Below are positions 15,976 to 25,010 of a stretch of DNA of 41,387 nt, piece after piece. Source of the DNA: RGIG426 sp045640165 (GTDB taxonomy: Bacteria; Bacillota; Clostridia; Oscillospirales; Acutalibacteraceae); the NCBI GenBank assembly GCA_045640165.1, contig JAZUEK010000070.1, positions 1 through 41,387 of the forward strand, read 5' to 3'. The notes beneath the pieces are model-generated. The model did not search any database, was not told where the DNA came from, and was given only the letters and a program-made list of their open reading frames with translations. Each line of letters starts with the position of its first letter. The first letter of the stretch is position 1. A program made the translations under genes and the position numbers.

Positions 15976-17181
15976 TCATCCTTTCACGTTTTTCGGGGCG
16001 GTCGCCGTGAGTTCCGCTTGAGCGGCAAGCGTATCCGGATGGGGTTCGCGCCCTTTTTCTTTAAGTTCATTTATCGAATACCGCACCGCATAGCGCATAG
16101 CGGCGTCCGACGAGATGTCGGCGCGGCGGCGCATTTCCGCCACGTCGGGATAGTGGCGGCCGGCGGCGGTAAAGTCGGCGATGTAAACGGTTTTTTCAAG
16201 GGGAGTCATTCCGGCGCGCGCCGTGGTGTGATACCGCACGGCGTTGAGCATATCGGGGTCGGTGATGCCGAGCACGTGTTCCAAAAACACGGCGCCGATG
16301 GCGGCGTGCCACAATTTTGGGGCATCCATCGTGTCGGGGTCGAGCGTGACGCCGAAACTGTCAAGGACGCCCGTTTGCTCGGCAGGAGAGGCGTCTTTCA
16401 TAATATCGTGGAGCAGGCCGGCAGTGTAGGCTTTTTCGGGGTCGGCGCCGTACAGCGGCGCGAGCCGTTTTGCTTCGTCCGCTACGGCGAGCGAGTGTTC
16501 AAAACGATACGGGGTAAGTCGGCGTTTGAGGATGGCGATATACTGCTCGTTGGTGGTGGGAACGTCATCCATACTGTCCGGCAGGTAGAGGTCGTGATCC
16601 TCGATATAGTCGGCGACGGCGGAGCACACGAAGCGTCGCCAGTTGCGGTTATCTTGGTCGCTGACCGCTTTGCGCAAAGCGGTGGAGGAGATGCGCGGCG
16701 TTTCGGCAGGGACGACGATACACCGCGCGCCGTCCGCCGTCAGTTTTTCGGCATGAGCTTTGAGCGTTTCGAGCGAAACGTCGTCTCGGGGGACGGTGCA
16801 AAGGGTTGCGCGCGACTTGATGTCGTCATAGCGAAACCAGGTGGACACGGTCAAGAACATATCGGCGCCCATCAGGAGATACCATTCGGCATCTTTATAG
16901 CGAGAAATCATAATATCGAGTGTGTCGGCGGTGAAACTGGCGCCGCCACGGGCAATTTCCACACGGGAGACGGAAAGGTAAGGATACGGCTCGGCGGCCA
17001 GTTCGCACATCGCGGCGCGGTGGGCGGCAGGAGCCATTTCGGCTTTCAACTTGTGGGGAGGCTGTGCGGTGGGCATCAGAATAATGCGGTCGAGGCACAA
17101 TTCTTTTTTGAACGCTTCGCACAGCGCAATATGTCCGTTGTGAATGGGGTCGAACGTGCCCCCGTATAAACCGATTTTCAA
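15976..17181 (-). CDS. nadD: Fused nicotinate-nucleotide adenylyltransferase and YqeK HD hydrolase
   Basis: A 401-residue two-domain protein. Residues 1-195 are NadD, which adenylates nicotinate mononucleotide in NAD synthesis: GGTFDPIHNGH holds the HxGH motif (His14, His17), and ISSTALR (164-170) is the second signature. Residues 210-395 are a YqeK-type HD hydrolase, likely cleaving diadenosine tetraphosphate: His229 in RFEHS, His258-Asp259 in GLLHDIMK, and the later YHTTARAGMTPLEKTVYIAD. The two are usually separate adjacent genes (nadD-yqeK); here no stop separates them. The start is TTG, with AGGAGGTGA 7 bases upstream. It lies between yhbY and the LCP gene. Confidence 0.95.
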   Translation of the reverse strand: MKIGLYGGTFDPIHNGHIALCEAFKKELCLDRIILMPTAQPPHKLKAEMAPAAHRAAMCELAAEPYPYLSVSRVEIARGGASFTADTLDIMISRYKDAEWYLLMGADMFLTVSTWFRYDDIKSRATLCTVPRDDVSLETLKAHAEKLTADGARCIVVPAETPRISSTALRKAVSDQDNRNWRRFVCSAVADYIEDHDLYLPDSMDDVPTTNEQYIAILKRRLTPYRFEHSLAVADEAKRLAPLYGADPEKAYTAGLLHDIMKDASPAEQTGVLDSFGVTLDPDTMDAPKLWHAAIGAVFLEHVLGITDPDMLNAVRYHTTARAGMTPLEKTVYIADFTAAGRHYPDVAEMRRRADISSDAAMRYAVRYSINELKEKGREPHPDTLAAQAELTATAPKNVKG

Positions 17182-17214
17182 GCCCTCACCTCCTAAAACG
17201 TTCTCTTACTCGGG

Positions 17215-17505
17215 TTAGCGCGGCAACACAATCGTCGGTTCTTCCGCGCGACGACGATAGAGCACGAAGGTGCGCCCGATGACCTGCACCGTTTCGGCGC
17301 CGACCGCAACGGCCACTTCGTCCGCTACTTCGCGAGCGGTTTGCGGCGCGGTTTCGAGTACGCGGCCTTTGATAAGTTCGCGCGCTTCAAGCGCGTCGTC
17401 CGCCTGTTTAATCAGCGCATCGGACAGACCGCCTTTGCCGACGTGAACGATGGGTTCATAGTCGTTGGCGAGTCCGCGCAGGTAGGCGCGTTGTTTACTG
17501 GTCAT
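17215..17505 (-). CDS. yhbY: YhbY/CRM-domain RNA-binding protein
   Basis: A 96-residue protein of the CRS1-YhbY fold that binds pre-50S particles in known bacteria. It opens MTSKQRAYLRGLANDYEPIVHVGKGGL, the family hallmark including the GKGG loop, and continues with LIKGRVLE and ETVQVIGRTFVLYRR. Length is normal. It is located between rdgB and nadD/yqeK, matching the Firmicute order. The ATG has GGAG upstream. Confidence 0.95.
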   Translation of the reverse strand: MTSKQRAYLRGLANDYEPIVHVGKGGLSDALIKQADDALEARELIKGRVLETAPQTAREVADEVAVAVGAETVQVIGRTFVLYRRRAEEPTIVLPR

Positions 17506-17511
17506 AGAAAA

Positions 17512-18105
17512 TCACTCCTCGTGGGATTTCACATAGTCGTTTAAGCGGACGGCAAATTCTTTGAGTGCCAGTCCGCGGTGGCTGACCTCGTCTTTTTCGG
17601 AGGAGGTCATTTCGGCAAAGGTCTTGCCGCAGGGCAGTTCGAAAATCGGGTCGAAACCGAAACCGGAATCGCCGCGGCATTCGAACGCGATAAAGCCTTC
17701 GCACACGCCCTCGGCGACAACGGTGTCGCCGTTCGGAAGATAGCAACAAATCGATGCGACGAAACGGGCGGTGCGCTGTTCGTGCGGCAGGTCGCCCATA
17801 TTTTTGAGCAAGGTTGCCTTGCGTTGCCCGACGGGGGCGTAGCGCGCGGAGTAAAGCCCCGGAGCTCCATTGAGCGCATCCACGCAAAGGCCGGAATCGT
17901 CCGCGACGGCGGCGATGCCGCTCTCCTCGCAGGCGGTTTTGGCTTTGATGAGGGCGTTTGCGGCAAACGTCGTGCCGCTTTCGTCCGGTTCGGACAACGC
18001 GATGCCGAGTTCGTCGGCGGTGACCGCCTCTACCGAGCAGGCGGCGAGAATACGGGAGAGTTCTTTGATTTTATGTTCGTTGTGGGAGGCAATCAGCACT
18101 TTCAT
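17512..18105 (-). CDS. rdgB: XTP/dITP diphosphatase (RdgB/HAM1)
   Basis: A 197-residue house-cleaning pyrophosphatase that removes non-canonical purine triphosphates such as XTP and dITP. The nucleotide-binding start MKVLIASHNEHKIKEL, the acidic DDSGLCVDALNGAPGLYSARYA segment and the FGFDPIF-like segment (GDSGFGFDPIFELP) with a later SHRGLAL are all present. Length is typical. It follows ftsY by 3 bp and precedes yhbY by 6 bp, so it is inside the operon. Confidence 0.96.
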   Translation of the reverse strand: MKVLIASHNEHKIKELSRILAACSVEAVTADELGIALSEPDESGTTFAANALIKAKTACEESGIAAVADDSGLCVDALNGAPGLYSARYAPVGQRKATLLKNMGDLPHEQRTARFVASICCYLPNGDTVVAEGVCEGFIAFECRGDSGFGFDPIFELPCGKTFAEMTSSEKDEVSHRGLALKEFAVRLNDYVKSHEE

Positions 18106-18108
18106 CGC

Positions 18109-19020
18109 TTATTCCTCCGAGAACAGTTCGGCGGCAAAGCCGTCGGGATCGAACGGTTGCAAATCGTCCACGCCCTCGCCGAGACCGACGAATTTAACGG
18201 GGACGTTCAGGTCTTCGCGGATGGAGAGGATGACACCGCCGCGCGCCGTGCCGTCCAACTTCGTCAGCACGATGCCGGTGATGTCGGCGGCGGTCTTAAA
18301 CTCGCGCGCTTGGTTGACCGCGTTTTGACCGGTGGTCGCATCCAGCACCAAAAGCACCTCTTTCGAGGCTTCCGGCAGTTCGCGGTCAATCACACGGTGG
18401 ATTTTTTCGAGTTCCTGCATCAAATTCTTTTTGTTGTGCAGGCGGCCGGCGGTATCGACGATGATGATATCCGTTCCGCGCGCTTTGGCGGCGGCACAAC
18501 TGTCGAACACCACAGCGGCAGGGTCGGCGCCCTCGCTGTGTTTTACCATATCCACGCCGGCGCGATTTGCCCAGATTTCGAGTTGTTCAATCGCGGCGGC
18601 ACGGAACGTGTCGGCGGCGGAGAGCAACACTTTTTTGCCCTGCGCTTTATAGAACGAGGCGAGTTTGCCGATGGAGGTGGTTTTGCCGACACCGTTGACA
18701 CCGATGACGAGCACTACCGACGGCTTGGTTTCGAGATGCATCTCTTGTCCGCCGCGGAGCATTTCCGCCACGATGTCTTTGAGGGCGGTTTTGGCTTCCA
18801 TCGGGTCTTTGATGCCCTGCTCCTTGACACGCTGTCTCAGCGCGTCACAGATGCGGCCGGCGGTGGAAGCACCCACGTCGCCCATAATCAGCAACTCTTC
18901 AAGTTCCTCGAACAGTTCGTCGTTGACGCTTAAGGACGAGCGGAACAGCGAACTGACCGGCATAGAGAGGGTTTCTTTTGTCTTTTTCAGTCCGGAACTG
19001 ATTTTATCGAAAAATCCCAT
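18109..19020 (-). CDS. ftsY: Signal recognition particle receptor FtsY
   Basis: A 303-residue SRP GTPase that docks SRP-ribosome complexes at the membrane. The N domain helices are followed by the G domain with GVNGVGKTTSIGKLA (P loop), DTFRAAA, DTAGR and TKLDGTARGG, then the closing GLGEGVDDLQPFD. It lacks the long acidic A domain of proteobacterial FtsY, as usual in Gram-positives. The gene follows smc by 30 bp with an SD (AAAGGA) in between. Confidence 0.98.
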   Translation of the reverse strand: MGFFDKISSGLKKTKETLSMPVSSLFRSSLSVNDELFEELEELLIMGDVGASTAGRICDALRQRVKEQGIKDPMEAKTALKDIVAEMLRGGQEMHLETKPSVVLVIGVNGVGKTTSIGKLASFYKAQGKKVLLSAADTFRAAAIEQLEIWANRAGVDMVKHSEGADPAAVVFDSCAAAKARGTDIIIVDTAGRLHNKKNLMQELEKIHRVIDRELPEASKEVLLVLDATTGQNAVNQAREFKTAADITGIVLTKLDGTARGGVILSIREDLNVPVKFVGLGEGVDDLQPFDPDGFAAELFSEE

Positions 19021-19050
19021 AGTCGTTTCCTTTCAAGAAAAGGGTTGAGG

Positions 19051-22000
19051 TTAGGTCGGCTCGCCGCGCTCGCCGAGTTTCATACCGAGGCGTTCCTCCA
19101 CTTCGCTTGCGCGCAGTTCGAGCAGTTTGGTGACGCCGGATTCCTGCATCGTGACACCGTAGAGCACGTCGGCTTCTTCCATCGTGCCGCGGCGGTGGGT
19201 GATGACGATAAACTGGGTCTCGTCGGTCATACGGCGGAGGAACTGGGCGTAGCGCGTGACGTTCACGTCGTCAAGCGCGGCCTCGATTTCGTCCAGCACG
19301 CAGAACGGGGACGGCGTGACTTTCAAAATGGCGAACAGCAGGGCGATGGCGGTGAGCGCCTTTTCGCCGCCGGACAGCGCATCCAAGTTGAGGATGACTT
19401 TTCCGGGGGGCTGAATGTTCATCTGGATGCCGGAGTGGAGCACGTCGTCCGGTTCTTCCAATTTGAGTTCGGCTTTGCCGCCGCCGAACAGTTCGGCGAA
19501 GACAACCCCGAAATGCTTGTTGATTTTGTTAAAGCGGTCCACGAAGATTTCGCGCATCTGGGTGGTGAGGTCGTTTATGAGGTTAAGCAGTTCGGCACGG
19601 GAGACCTCCACGTCTTTGACCTGCTCGGACAGGAACGCGTAGCGCTCGCTGACCTCTTTGAATTCCTCAATCGCATCGACGTTGACCGTGCCGAGAGCGC
19701 GGATTTTACTGCGCAATTCTTGCAGGCGTTTTTGCGCTTCGGGCACGTTTTCAATCGGCTCGGTTTGCGCTTCCGCTTCGGCGCGAGTGAGCTCGTACTC
19801 TTCATAGAGTTTGCGGACGATTTCGTCCGTTTCCGCTTCGGCGCGGAACGCTTTTTCTTCGAGACGCGCCACCTCGCCGGACAACCGCTCTTTTTCCTCC
19901 ATCTTGTCTTTGGAGGCTTGGCGCAAAGCCGTCACGCTCGCTTCGCCGTCCGTCCGCTCGCGGACGAGAGCTTCCATTTGTTCACGGGAAGCAGCGGCTT
20001 GTTTGCGGCATTCGTCCGCCTGCTCTTGCAGAGTGACGATGTCTTTCTCGACTGCTTCGATTTGCAGTTCGAGCAGTTCGATTTGACCTTGGAGCAGTTG
20101 TTTGGCGCCGTCGCTGTCCGTCTTGCGGCGGTCGATACCCTCGATGACGGCTTGCAGGGCTTCGATTTCTTTTTCGAAGCCGTGTTCTTGCAGTTTGAGC
20201 TCCGCCATTTGCGCGGAGAGTTCTTCGCGCGCGGCGGTCATTTCGGCGCGGCCGCCGGAGAGGGCGGTGAGTTGCGATTCCACGTCTTCTTGCTCTTTCA
20301 GGAGCGCGCCGGCCTCTTTGCCTGCGGCGTCCATATCGGCGCGGATTTCCACAATACGGGCGTTGAGGGTTTCGATTTCGTTTACGCAATCCGCTACCGC
20401 TTGGTCGCCGTTTTCGGCGAGTTCGGTCACGCGGCGGAGTTCCGCTTCGAGGCGAATGCCGTCTTCCTGCGCGGTGGTGAGCTCACCCTGCGCGCCGGTC
20501 AGCGCCGCTTCCGCAGCGGCGGCATCTTCTTTGGCGGCAATATAGTCGGCGTTGGCTTTTTGGGCCTTCGCTTCCATCTCTTTTAAGGCGGCGGAGAGTT
20601 TTTCCATCTCCGCACGACGGGAGAGCAAACCGGCACCTTTCACGTGGGAACCGCCGGTCAGCGAACCGCCGGCGTGGACGAGTTGACCGTCCAGTGTGAC
20701 GAATTTAACGCGGTAGCCGGTTTTCTTGGCGAGCGCGGTGGCGCAGTCGAGGTCTTCGGCAACGGCGGTGCGGCCTAAAAGACTCTCCATCACGTCTTGG
20801 TATTTTTTGTCGAACGAGATAAGGTCGCTCGCTACGCCGACGTAGCCGACCTGACCTTTGAGGTCTTTTTCGTCGAGCGTTCCGCCGCGAATGGTTTCGA
20901 GCGGCAGGAACGTAACGCGACCGGCGTTTTCGTTTTTGAGGAAACGGATGGCGCTTTTTGCATCCGATTCGGTTTCGCACACCACGTTTTGGGCGTTGTT
21001 GCCGAGGGCGGTCTCAATCGCGAGCGCCACGTCGGACGGGGCTTCCAGAAGTCCTGCTACCGGGCCGAGAATACCGCGCAGAGCGCCGCGGCCGGCTTGT
21101 TTCATCACGGCTTTGGTACTGCCGGAGAAGCCCTCCATACTGCGCTCAAGTTCTTCGAGAATGCGCAGGCGGCGGCGATGGTCCTCGACGTCGAGACGGA
21201 GTTTTTCCGCTATCACACGGGCGGCCTCCGCTTTGTCGCCACGGGATTTGTGGCGCAGGGAGTAGCCGGTGACGGCGTTTTGCAAACTTTCGATTTTTTC
21301 TTTGCAGGCGGCGACCGCTTTTTCGCATTCGGCTTTTTCGGCGGCGGCGGCTTCGCTTTGGCCTTTCTTAAGCAGCACCGCGGCGTTCAGCTGAGACAGT
21401 CGCGTGTTGATTTCGGCGAGCGAGGATTCGCCGGTGACTTCGCGTACGCGCACGTCGGCGATTTGTTTCGCCAACTCGGCGGCACGGCGGTTTTCCTCTT
21501 CCATTTTGTTGCCGGCTTCGTCGCTGTTGCGCGAAAGGGTATCCATCTGTTCGGAGAGGGCGAGCCGCTCTTTTTCGGCGGCGGCGATTTTTTCCTTTTT
21601 GTCGTCGATGTCCGCAAGGCGAGCGGCGCGTTCTTCGTCGAGTTGTTCGACGCTGACCGACTGTTGCTCTTGCTCTGCGCGCATACGGGCGATATTTTCG
21701 TTGTGGTGTTCGATGTCGTTGCGGCGGACGGCGATTTCGCCCTCGTGGCGGACGGCATCTTCCTCGAAAGCGGCGGCGGCACGGGTGAGCTCGTCCATTT
21801 GGACGGCGAGACCGGCGGCTTTGTTGCCGATTTCTTCAATTTTCGCCTCGACGTCCGCAATGGACGCGGCGGCGGTGTCGTATTGAGTACGGGCGAGTTC
21901 CAATTTGCCGCCCAGTTCGCGGAGCACGTCGCGCGAGGTGTCGAGCGTGTGCAGCCATAGGCCGATTTCCAGGCCTTTTTTCTCGTCCGCATAGGCGAGG

Positions 22001-22644
22001 AATTTTTTGGCTTTATTCGACTGGGTTTCGAGCGGCCCGATGCGGTCTTCGAGTTCCTGCAAGATGTCGCGCAGGCGAAGAAGGTTGTCTTCCGCGTTTT
22101 GCAGGCGACGCTCCGCTTCGTTTTTGCGGTAGCGGTATTTGGCGATACCGGCGGCCTCTTCGAAAATCTCGCGGCGGTCATCCGAACGGGAGGAGACGAT
22201 GTCCTCGATACGGCCTTGTCCGATAATGGAGTAGCCGTCGCGGCCGAGACCGGTGTCCATAAACAGAAGCTGGATATCTTTTAAGCGGACGGTGGCGTTG
22301 TTGAGCATATACTCGCTTTCGCCCGAGCGGTAGTAGCGACGGGTGACGCACACTTCGTCGGCATCGAAATCCAAGAAGCGCTTTTCGTTGTTGATGGTCA
22401 GCGATACTTCGGCATAGCCGAGGGATTTACGCGACGACGTACCGTTAAAGACCACGTCTTCCATCTTGCTGCCGCGCAGGGCTTTGTTCGACTGTTCGCC
22501 GAGCACCCAGCGAATGGCGTCGCTGATATTCGATTTGCCGCTTCCGTTCGGGCCGACTACGGCGGTGATACCGTCGCCGAAGGTCAGCACGGTTTTGTCC
22601 GGAAAGGACTTAAAGCCCTTGATTTCCAGAGATTTGAGCAGCAT
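19051..22644 (-). CDS. smc: Chromosome segregation protein SMC
   Basis: A 1197-residue SMC ATPase. The N-terminal head has Walker A GPNGSGKSN in TAVVGPNGSGKSNISDAIRWVLGEQ, the middle is two long coiled coils, with the hinge at about residues 500-650 (GALRGILGPVAGLL onward). The C-terminal head has the ABC signature LSGGEKALTAIALLFAI and Walker B FCVLDEIEAALDDVNV. Length is standard. It acts in compacting and separating sister chromosomes, usually with ScpA and ScpB, which are not in this window. It lies between rnc and ftsY as in many Firmicutes. Confidence 0.98.
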   Translation of the reverse strand: MLLKSLEIKGFKSFPDKTVLTFGDGITAVVGPNGSGKSNISDAIRWVLGEQSNKALRGSKMEDVVFNGTSSRKSLGYAEVSLTINNEKRFLDFDADEVCVTRRYYRSGESEYMLNNATVRLKDIQLLFMDTGLGRDGYSIIGQGRIEDIVSSRSDDRREIFEEAAGIAKYRYRKNEAERRLQNAEDNLLRLRDILQELEDRIGPLETQSNKAKKFLAYADEKKGLEIGLWLHTLDTSRDVLRELGGKLELARTQYDTAAASIADVEAKIEEIGNKAAGLAVQMDELTRAAAAFEEDAVRHEGEIAVRRNDIEHHNENIARMRAEQEQQSVSVEQLDEERAARLADIDDKKEKIAAAEKERLALSEQMDTLSRNSDEAGNKMEEENRRAAELAKQIADVRVREVTGESSLAEINTRLSQLNAAVLLKKGQSEAAAAEKAECEKAVAACKEKIESLQNAVTGYSLRHKSRGDKAEAARVIAEKLRLDVEDHRRRLRILEELERSMEGFSGSTKAVMKQAGRGALRGILGPVAGLLEAPSDVALAIETALGNNAQNVVCETESDAKSAIRFLKNENAGRVTFLPLETIRGGTLDEKDLKGQVGYVGVASDLISFDKKYQDVMESLLGRTAVAEDLDCATALAKKTGYRVKFVTLDGQLVHAGGSLTGGSHVKGAGLLSRRAEMEKLSAALKEMEAKAQKANADYIAAKEDAAAAEAALTGAQGELTTAQEDGIRLEAELRRVTELAENGDQAVADCVNEIETLNARIVEIRADMDAAGKEAGALLKEQEDVESQLTALSGGRAEMTAAREELSAQMAELKLQEHGFEKEIEALQAVIEGIDRRKTDSDGAKQLLQGQIELLELQIEAVEKDIVTLQEQADECRKQAAASREQMEALVRERTDGEASVTALRQASKDKMEEKERLSGEVARLEEKAFRAEAETDEIVRKLYEEYELTRAEAEAQTEPIENVPEAQKRLQELRSKIRALGTVNVDAIEEFKEVSERYAFLSEQVKDVEVSRAELLNLINDLTTQMREIFVDRFNKINKHFGVVFAELFGGGKAELKLEEPDDVLHSGIQMNIQPPGKVILNLDALSGGEKALTAIALLFAILKVTPSPFCVLDEIEAALDDVNVTRYAQFLRRMTDETQFIVITHRRGTMEEADVLYGVTMQESGVTKLLELRASEVEERLGMKLGERGEPT

Positions 22645-22681
22645 AGTTTCACATCCTTCGTTTGGGGGTGTCGTTTTGGTT

Positions 22682-23356
22682 TCAGAAGCCCATGAGTTTC
22701 AGCGCTTCGCGCGCGCCCTGTTGTTCGGCTTCGCGTTTGGTTTTGCCGGTGCCGCGGCCGATGACGTTGCTGTTTAAGTGGACTTCCACCGTAAACTTTT
22801 TGTCGTGGTCGGGGCCGGATTCGCCCACGAGGACGTATTGCAAAATTTCCTCGGGGCTGTGTTGCACCACTTCCTGGAGTAGCGTTTTGTAGTCGCGGAA
22901 TTGGTGGTGTTTCGTGTTGTGGAGTTCGGTTTCGAGGAAGGGAAGCGCAAACGCACGGGCAGGTTCGATGCCGCCGTCGAGATAAATTGCGCCGACGATG
23001 GCCTCGAAGGCGTCCTCCAACGTGGATTCCCGTTCGGCGCCGCCGTTTAGCCGTTCGCCTTTGCCGAGGCGCAGGCAATCGCCGATGCCGATCGTGCGCG
23101 AGTAGTGCGCCAACGCCTTTTCACAGACGATGGAGGCGCGGTGTTTCGAAAGTTTGCCCTCGCTTCCCGACTCGTTATGAAACAGATAGTCGGCGGCGAT
23201 AAAGCCGAGCACCGAGTCGCCCAAAAATTCGAGCCGCTCGTTGCTTTCTACGCTACGCTCGTTGGCGTAGGACGAGTGGGTGAGCGCGCGGTCGAGCAGG
23301 GCGGGGTTTTGGAAACGATAGCCGATTTTGTCCATCAGTTCGGAGAGATCACTCAA
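22682..23356 (-). CDS. rnc: Ribonuclease III
   Basis: A 224-residue RNase III that cuts double-stranded RNA in rRNA maturation. The catalytic signature ERLEFLGDSVLGF (near residue 35-47), the second acidic patch EDAFEAIVGAIYLDGG and a C-terminal dsRNA-binding domain (EVVQHSPEEILQYVLVGESGPDH onward, to RGTGKTKREAEQQGAREAL) are present. A GTG at 23365 is in frame, but AGGAGG (23366-23371) touches it with no spacing; the TTG at 23356 has a 9-base spacing and is preferred. The gene overlaps the end of plsX. The acpP gene often found between plsX and rnc is missing. Confidence 0.96.
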   Translation of the reverse strand: MSDLSELMDKIGYRFQNPALLDRALTHSSYANERSVESNERLEFLGDSVLGFIAADYLFHNESGSEGKLSKHRASIVCEKALAHYSRTIGIGDCLRLGKGERLNGGAERESTLEDAFEAIVGAIYLDGGIEPARAFALPFLETELHNTKHHQFRDYKTLLQEVVQHSPEEILQYVLVGESGPDHDKKFTVEVHLNSNVIGRGTGKTKREAEQQGAREALKLMGF

Positions 23357-24362
23357 CGGGTTCACCCTCCTTTTCGGCGGCGAGCGCCGCTTCGATTTTC
23401 GAAATCACATCCGCTTCGGCGAATTCGAGCGCCACGCGAATGGCGTTTTTGAATGCGCGGGCGTTCGAGTTGCCGTGGGCTTTAATGACCGGACGTTTGA
23501 CGCCGAGAATGGGGGCGCCGCCGTATTCCGCGGTGTCCATCAGTTTTTTGAGGTCGGACAAGCCGCCTTTGACCATCAACGCCGCGAGCTTCGAGCGGAT
23601 ATTTTTAAAGAACACGCCCTTTAAGTTGTGCATAATCATCGAGGCGGTGCCCTCCATGGTTTTGAGGAGCACGTTGCCGGAGAAGCCGTCGGTGACGACC
23701 ACGTCGGCCACGCCGGCCGGCACGTCACGCGCTTCCACGTTGCCGATAAAGGGCAGGTCGCTGTCTTTGAGCAGAGCGAACGCGGCTTTTTGGGTTTCGC
23801 CGCCTTTGGTGTCCTCCGTGCCGACGTTGAGAAGACCCACCGAGGCCGGTTCGCCGTGTTTTATAACGTGGGACATATACAGGTTGCCCATGTGGGCGAA
23901 TTGGAACAGCATTTCGGGGCGGCATTCCACGTTGGCGCCCATATCGAGGAGCAGGTAGGGATTTTTTTCACTCGGGAGAACCGAGCCGATGGCCGGACGG
24001 GACACGCCTTTGATGCGTTTTACGAGGAACGTCGCGCCCATCAGGAGCGCGCCGGTGGAACCTGCGGAGATAAAGGCGTCACCCTCGCCGGCGGCAACAG
24101 CGCGAAGGCCCACCGCCATTGAGCAGTCTTTGTGCGCTTTGAGCACACTGCCCGGTTCGTCCTCCATCGTAATGACGTCGTCCGCCTGCAAAAATTCGAT
24201 GTTTTCGAGAGAAATCTTCTCGCGTTCGGCGAGAGCGCGGAGCTCCGGCTCGTTGCCGCACAGCACCACGGTGCAACCGTATTCTTTTGCTGCGAGTGAC
24301 GCTCCTTTAATTGCTTCGAGCGGAGCGTTGTCGCCGCCGTGAGCATCCAAAATGACACGCAT
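23349..24362 (-). CDS. plsX: Phosphate acyltransferase PlsX
   Basis: A 337-residue PlsX, which makes acyl-phosphate from acyl-ACP for phosphatidic acid synthesis. It starts MRVILDAHGGDNAPLEAIKGA, a family hallmark, and continues with SAGSTGALL, LDMGANVECRPEMLFQFA and VTDGFSGNVLLKTMEG. The reading frame extends 13 codons upstream, but the ATG at 24362 has AAGGA 8 bases ahead and matches the family N-terminus. It is the first gene of the long minus-strand run. Confidence 0.97.
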   Translation of the reverse strand: MRVILDAHGGDNAPLEAIKGASLAAKEYGCTVVLCGNEPELRALAEREKISLENIEFLQADDVITMEDEPGSVLKAHKDCSMAVGLRAVAAGEGDAFISAGSTGALLMGATFLVKRIKGVSRPAIGSVLPSEKNPYLLLDMGANVECRPEMLFQFAHMGNLYMSHVIKHGEPASVGLLNVGTEDTKGGETQKAAFALLKDSDLPFIGNVEARDVPAGVADVVVTDGFSGNVLLKTMEGTASMIMHNLKGVFFKNIRSKLAALMVKGGLSDLKKLMDTAEYGGAPILGVKRPVIKAHGNSNARAFKNAIRVALEFAEADVISKIEAALAAEKEGEPVE

Positions 24363-24412
24363 ACCGATTCTCCTTACTTGCAAAATTTTCCCGTTTAGCA
24401 TATAGACAATTT

Positions 24413-24441
24413 ATTATATCCTATTTATGGGAAAATGTCAA
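24413..24441 (-). promoter_or_regulatory. Promoter of the plsX-to-leuS run
   Basis: Perfect minus-strand consensus TTGACA and TATAAT with a 17-bp spacer, about 50 bp before plsX. No strong terminator is seen inside the following ten genes, so one long transcript is plausible. Confidence 0.88.
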
Positions 24442-24481
24442 TTTTTTTGCGCGATTTTTGCAATTTTTTCCGCTGAAAATC

Positions 24482-24510
24482 TTGCGCTTTTTCGGTGGGT
24501 GTGCTATGAT
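24482..24510 (+). promoter_or_regulatory. Promoter of the small cysteine-rich protein
   Basis: TTGCGC, 17-bp spacer, and TATGAT with an extended TGC just before the -10. Transcription would start near 24517, giving a very short leader that holds the SD. It is divergent from the plsX promoter. Confidence 0.75.
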
Positions 24511-24536
24511 AGCCGATAGACGTGGGAGGTGAGGAC

Positions 24537-24974
24537 TTGAACGACGTAAAAGGACTGTTGGAAGCGACGGTTTTGCTCGAAAAATCCACTTGTTATTATA
24601 TGAAAACGGGACGGTGTTCGCTCGATATCGTGTCGGATTTGTCGATGGCTCCGTCGGTCAAATCCGCGCCGAACGATTTGCTGTATTGTCCCCGTATTTT
24701 GAACGCGCTTAAGACGCGCGGACGGGATCGCACGGTCAAGGTGGTGTCTTGCCGCTGTGGCCACGCGGAAGTGGTCGCCGGACATCAGCGCGCCTGCGTT
24801 GCCAACCGCACGGGAATGCAGGTGACGGTGGAAGTGGACGGCGACAAATGCTTCGATTTGTGCCCGGTATGCGGTCGGCAGATGACCTTTGACGAGGAAG
24901 AAGCAATGAAAAACGGCGGAACGCGGATTGTCAGTTTGAAAGCCGTTGTTCCGACGGACGAAAAGAAAAAATAA
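24537..24974 (+). CDS. Small cysteine-rich protein of unknown function
   Basis: A 145-residue soluble protein that I do not recognise. It has nine cysteines: Cys19 and Cys27 (STCYYMKTGRC), Cys51 (CPR), Cys72 and Cys74 (SCRCGH), Cys87, and Cys105, Cys109 and Cys112 (KCFDLCPVCG). CRCGH and CPVCG could form a zinc ribbon, which is inference. The tail is lysine-rich. The frame is open from a GTG at 24522, but that lies only about 5 bases from the predicted transcript start; the TTG at 24537 has GGAGG 7 bases upstream and is preferred. It is a single-gene unit with its own promoter and terminator, facing bofA. Confidence 0.75.
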   Translation: MNDVKGLLEATVLLEKSTCYYMKTGRCSLDIVSDLSMAPSVKSAPNDLLYCPRILNALKTRGRDRTVKVVSCRCGHAEVVAGHQRACVANRTGMQVTVEVDGDKCFDLCPVCGRQMTFDEEEAMKNGGTRIVSLKAVVPTDEKKK

Positions 24975-24976
24975 AC

Positions 24977-25010
24977 AAAAAGTGCTGTCAGGTATTGACA
25001 GCACTTTTTT
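24977..25010. terminator. Bidirectional terminator between the cysteine-rich gene and bofA
   Basis: Inverted repeat AAAAAGTGCTGTCA / TGACAGCACTTTTTT separated by a short loop, with T runs on both strands. It begins 3 bp after one gene and reaches the stop codon of the convergent bofA gene. Confidence 0.93.
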
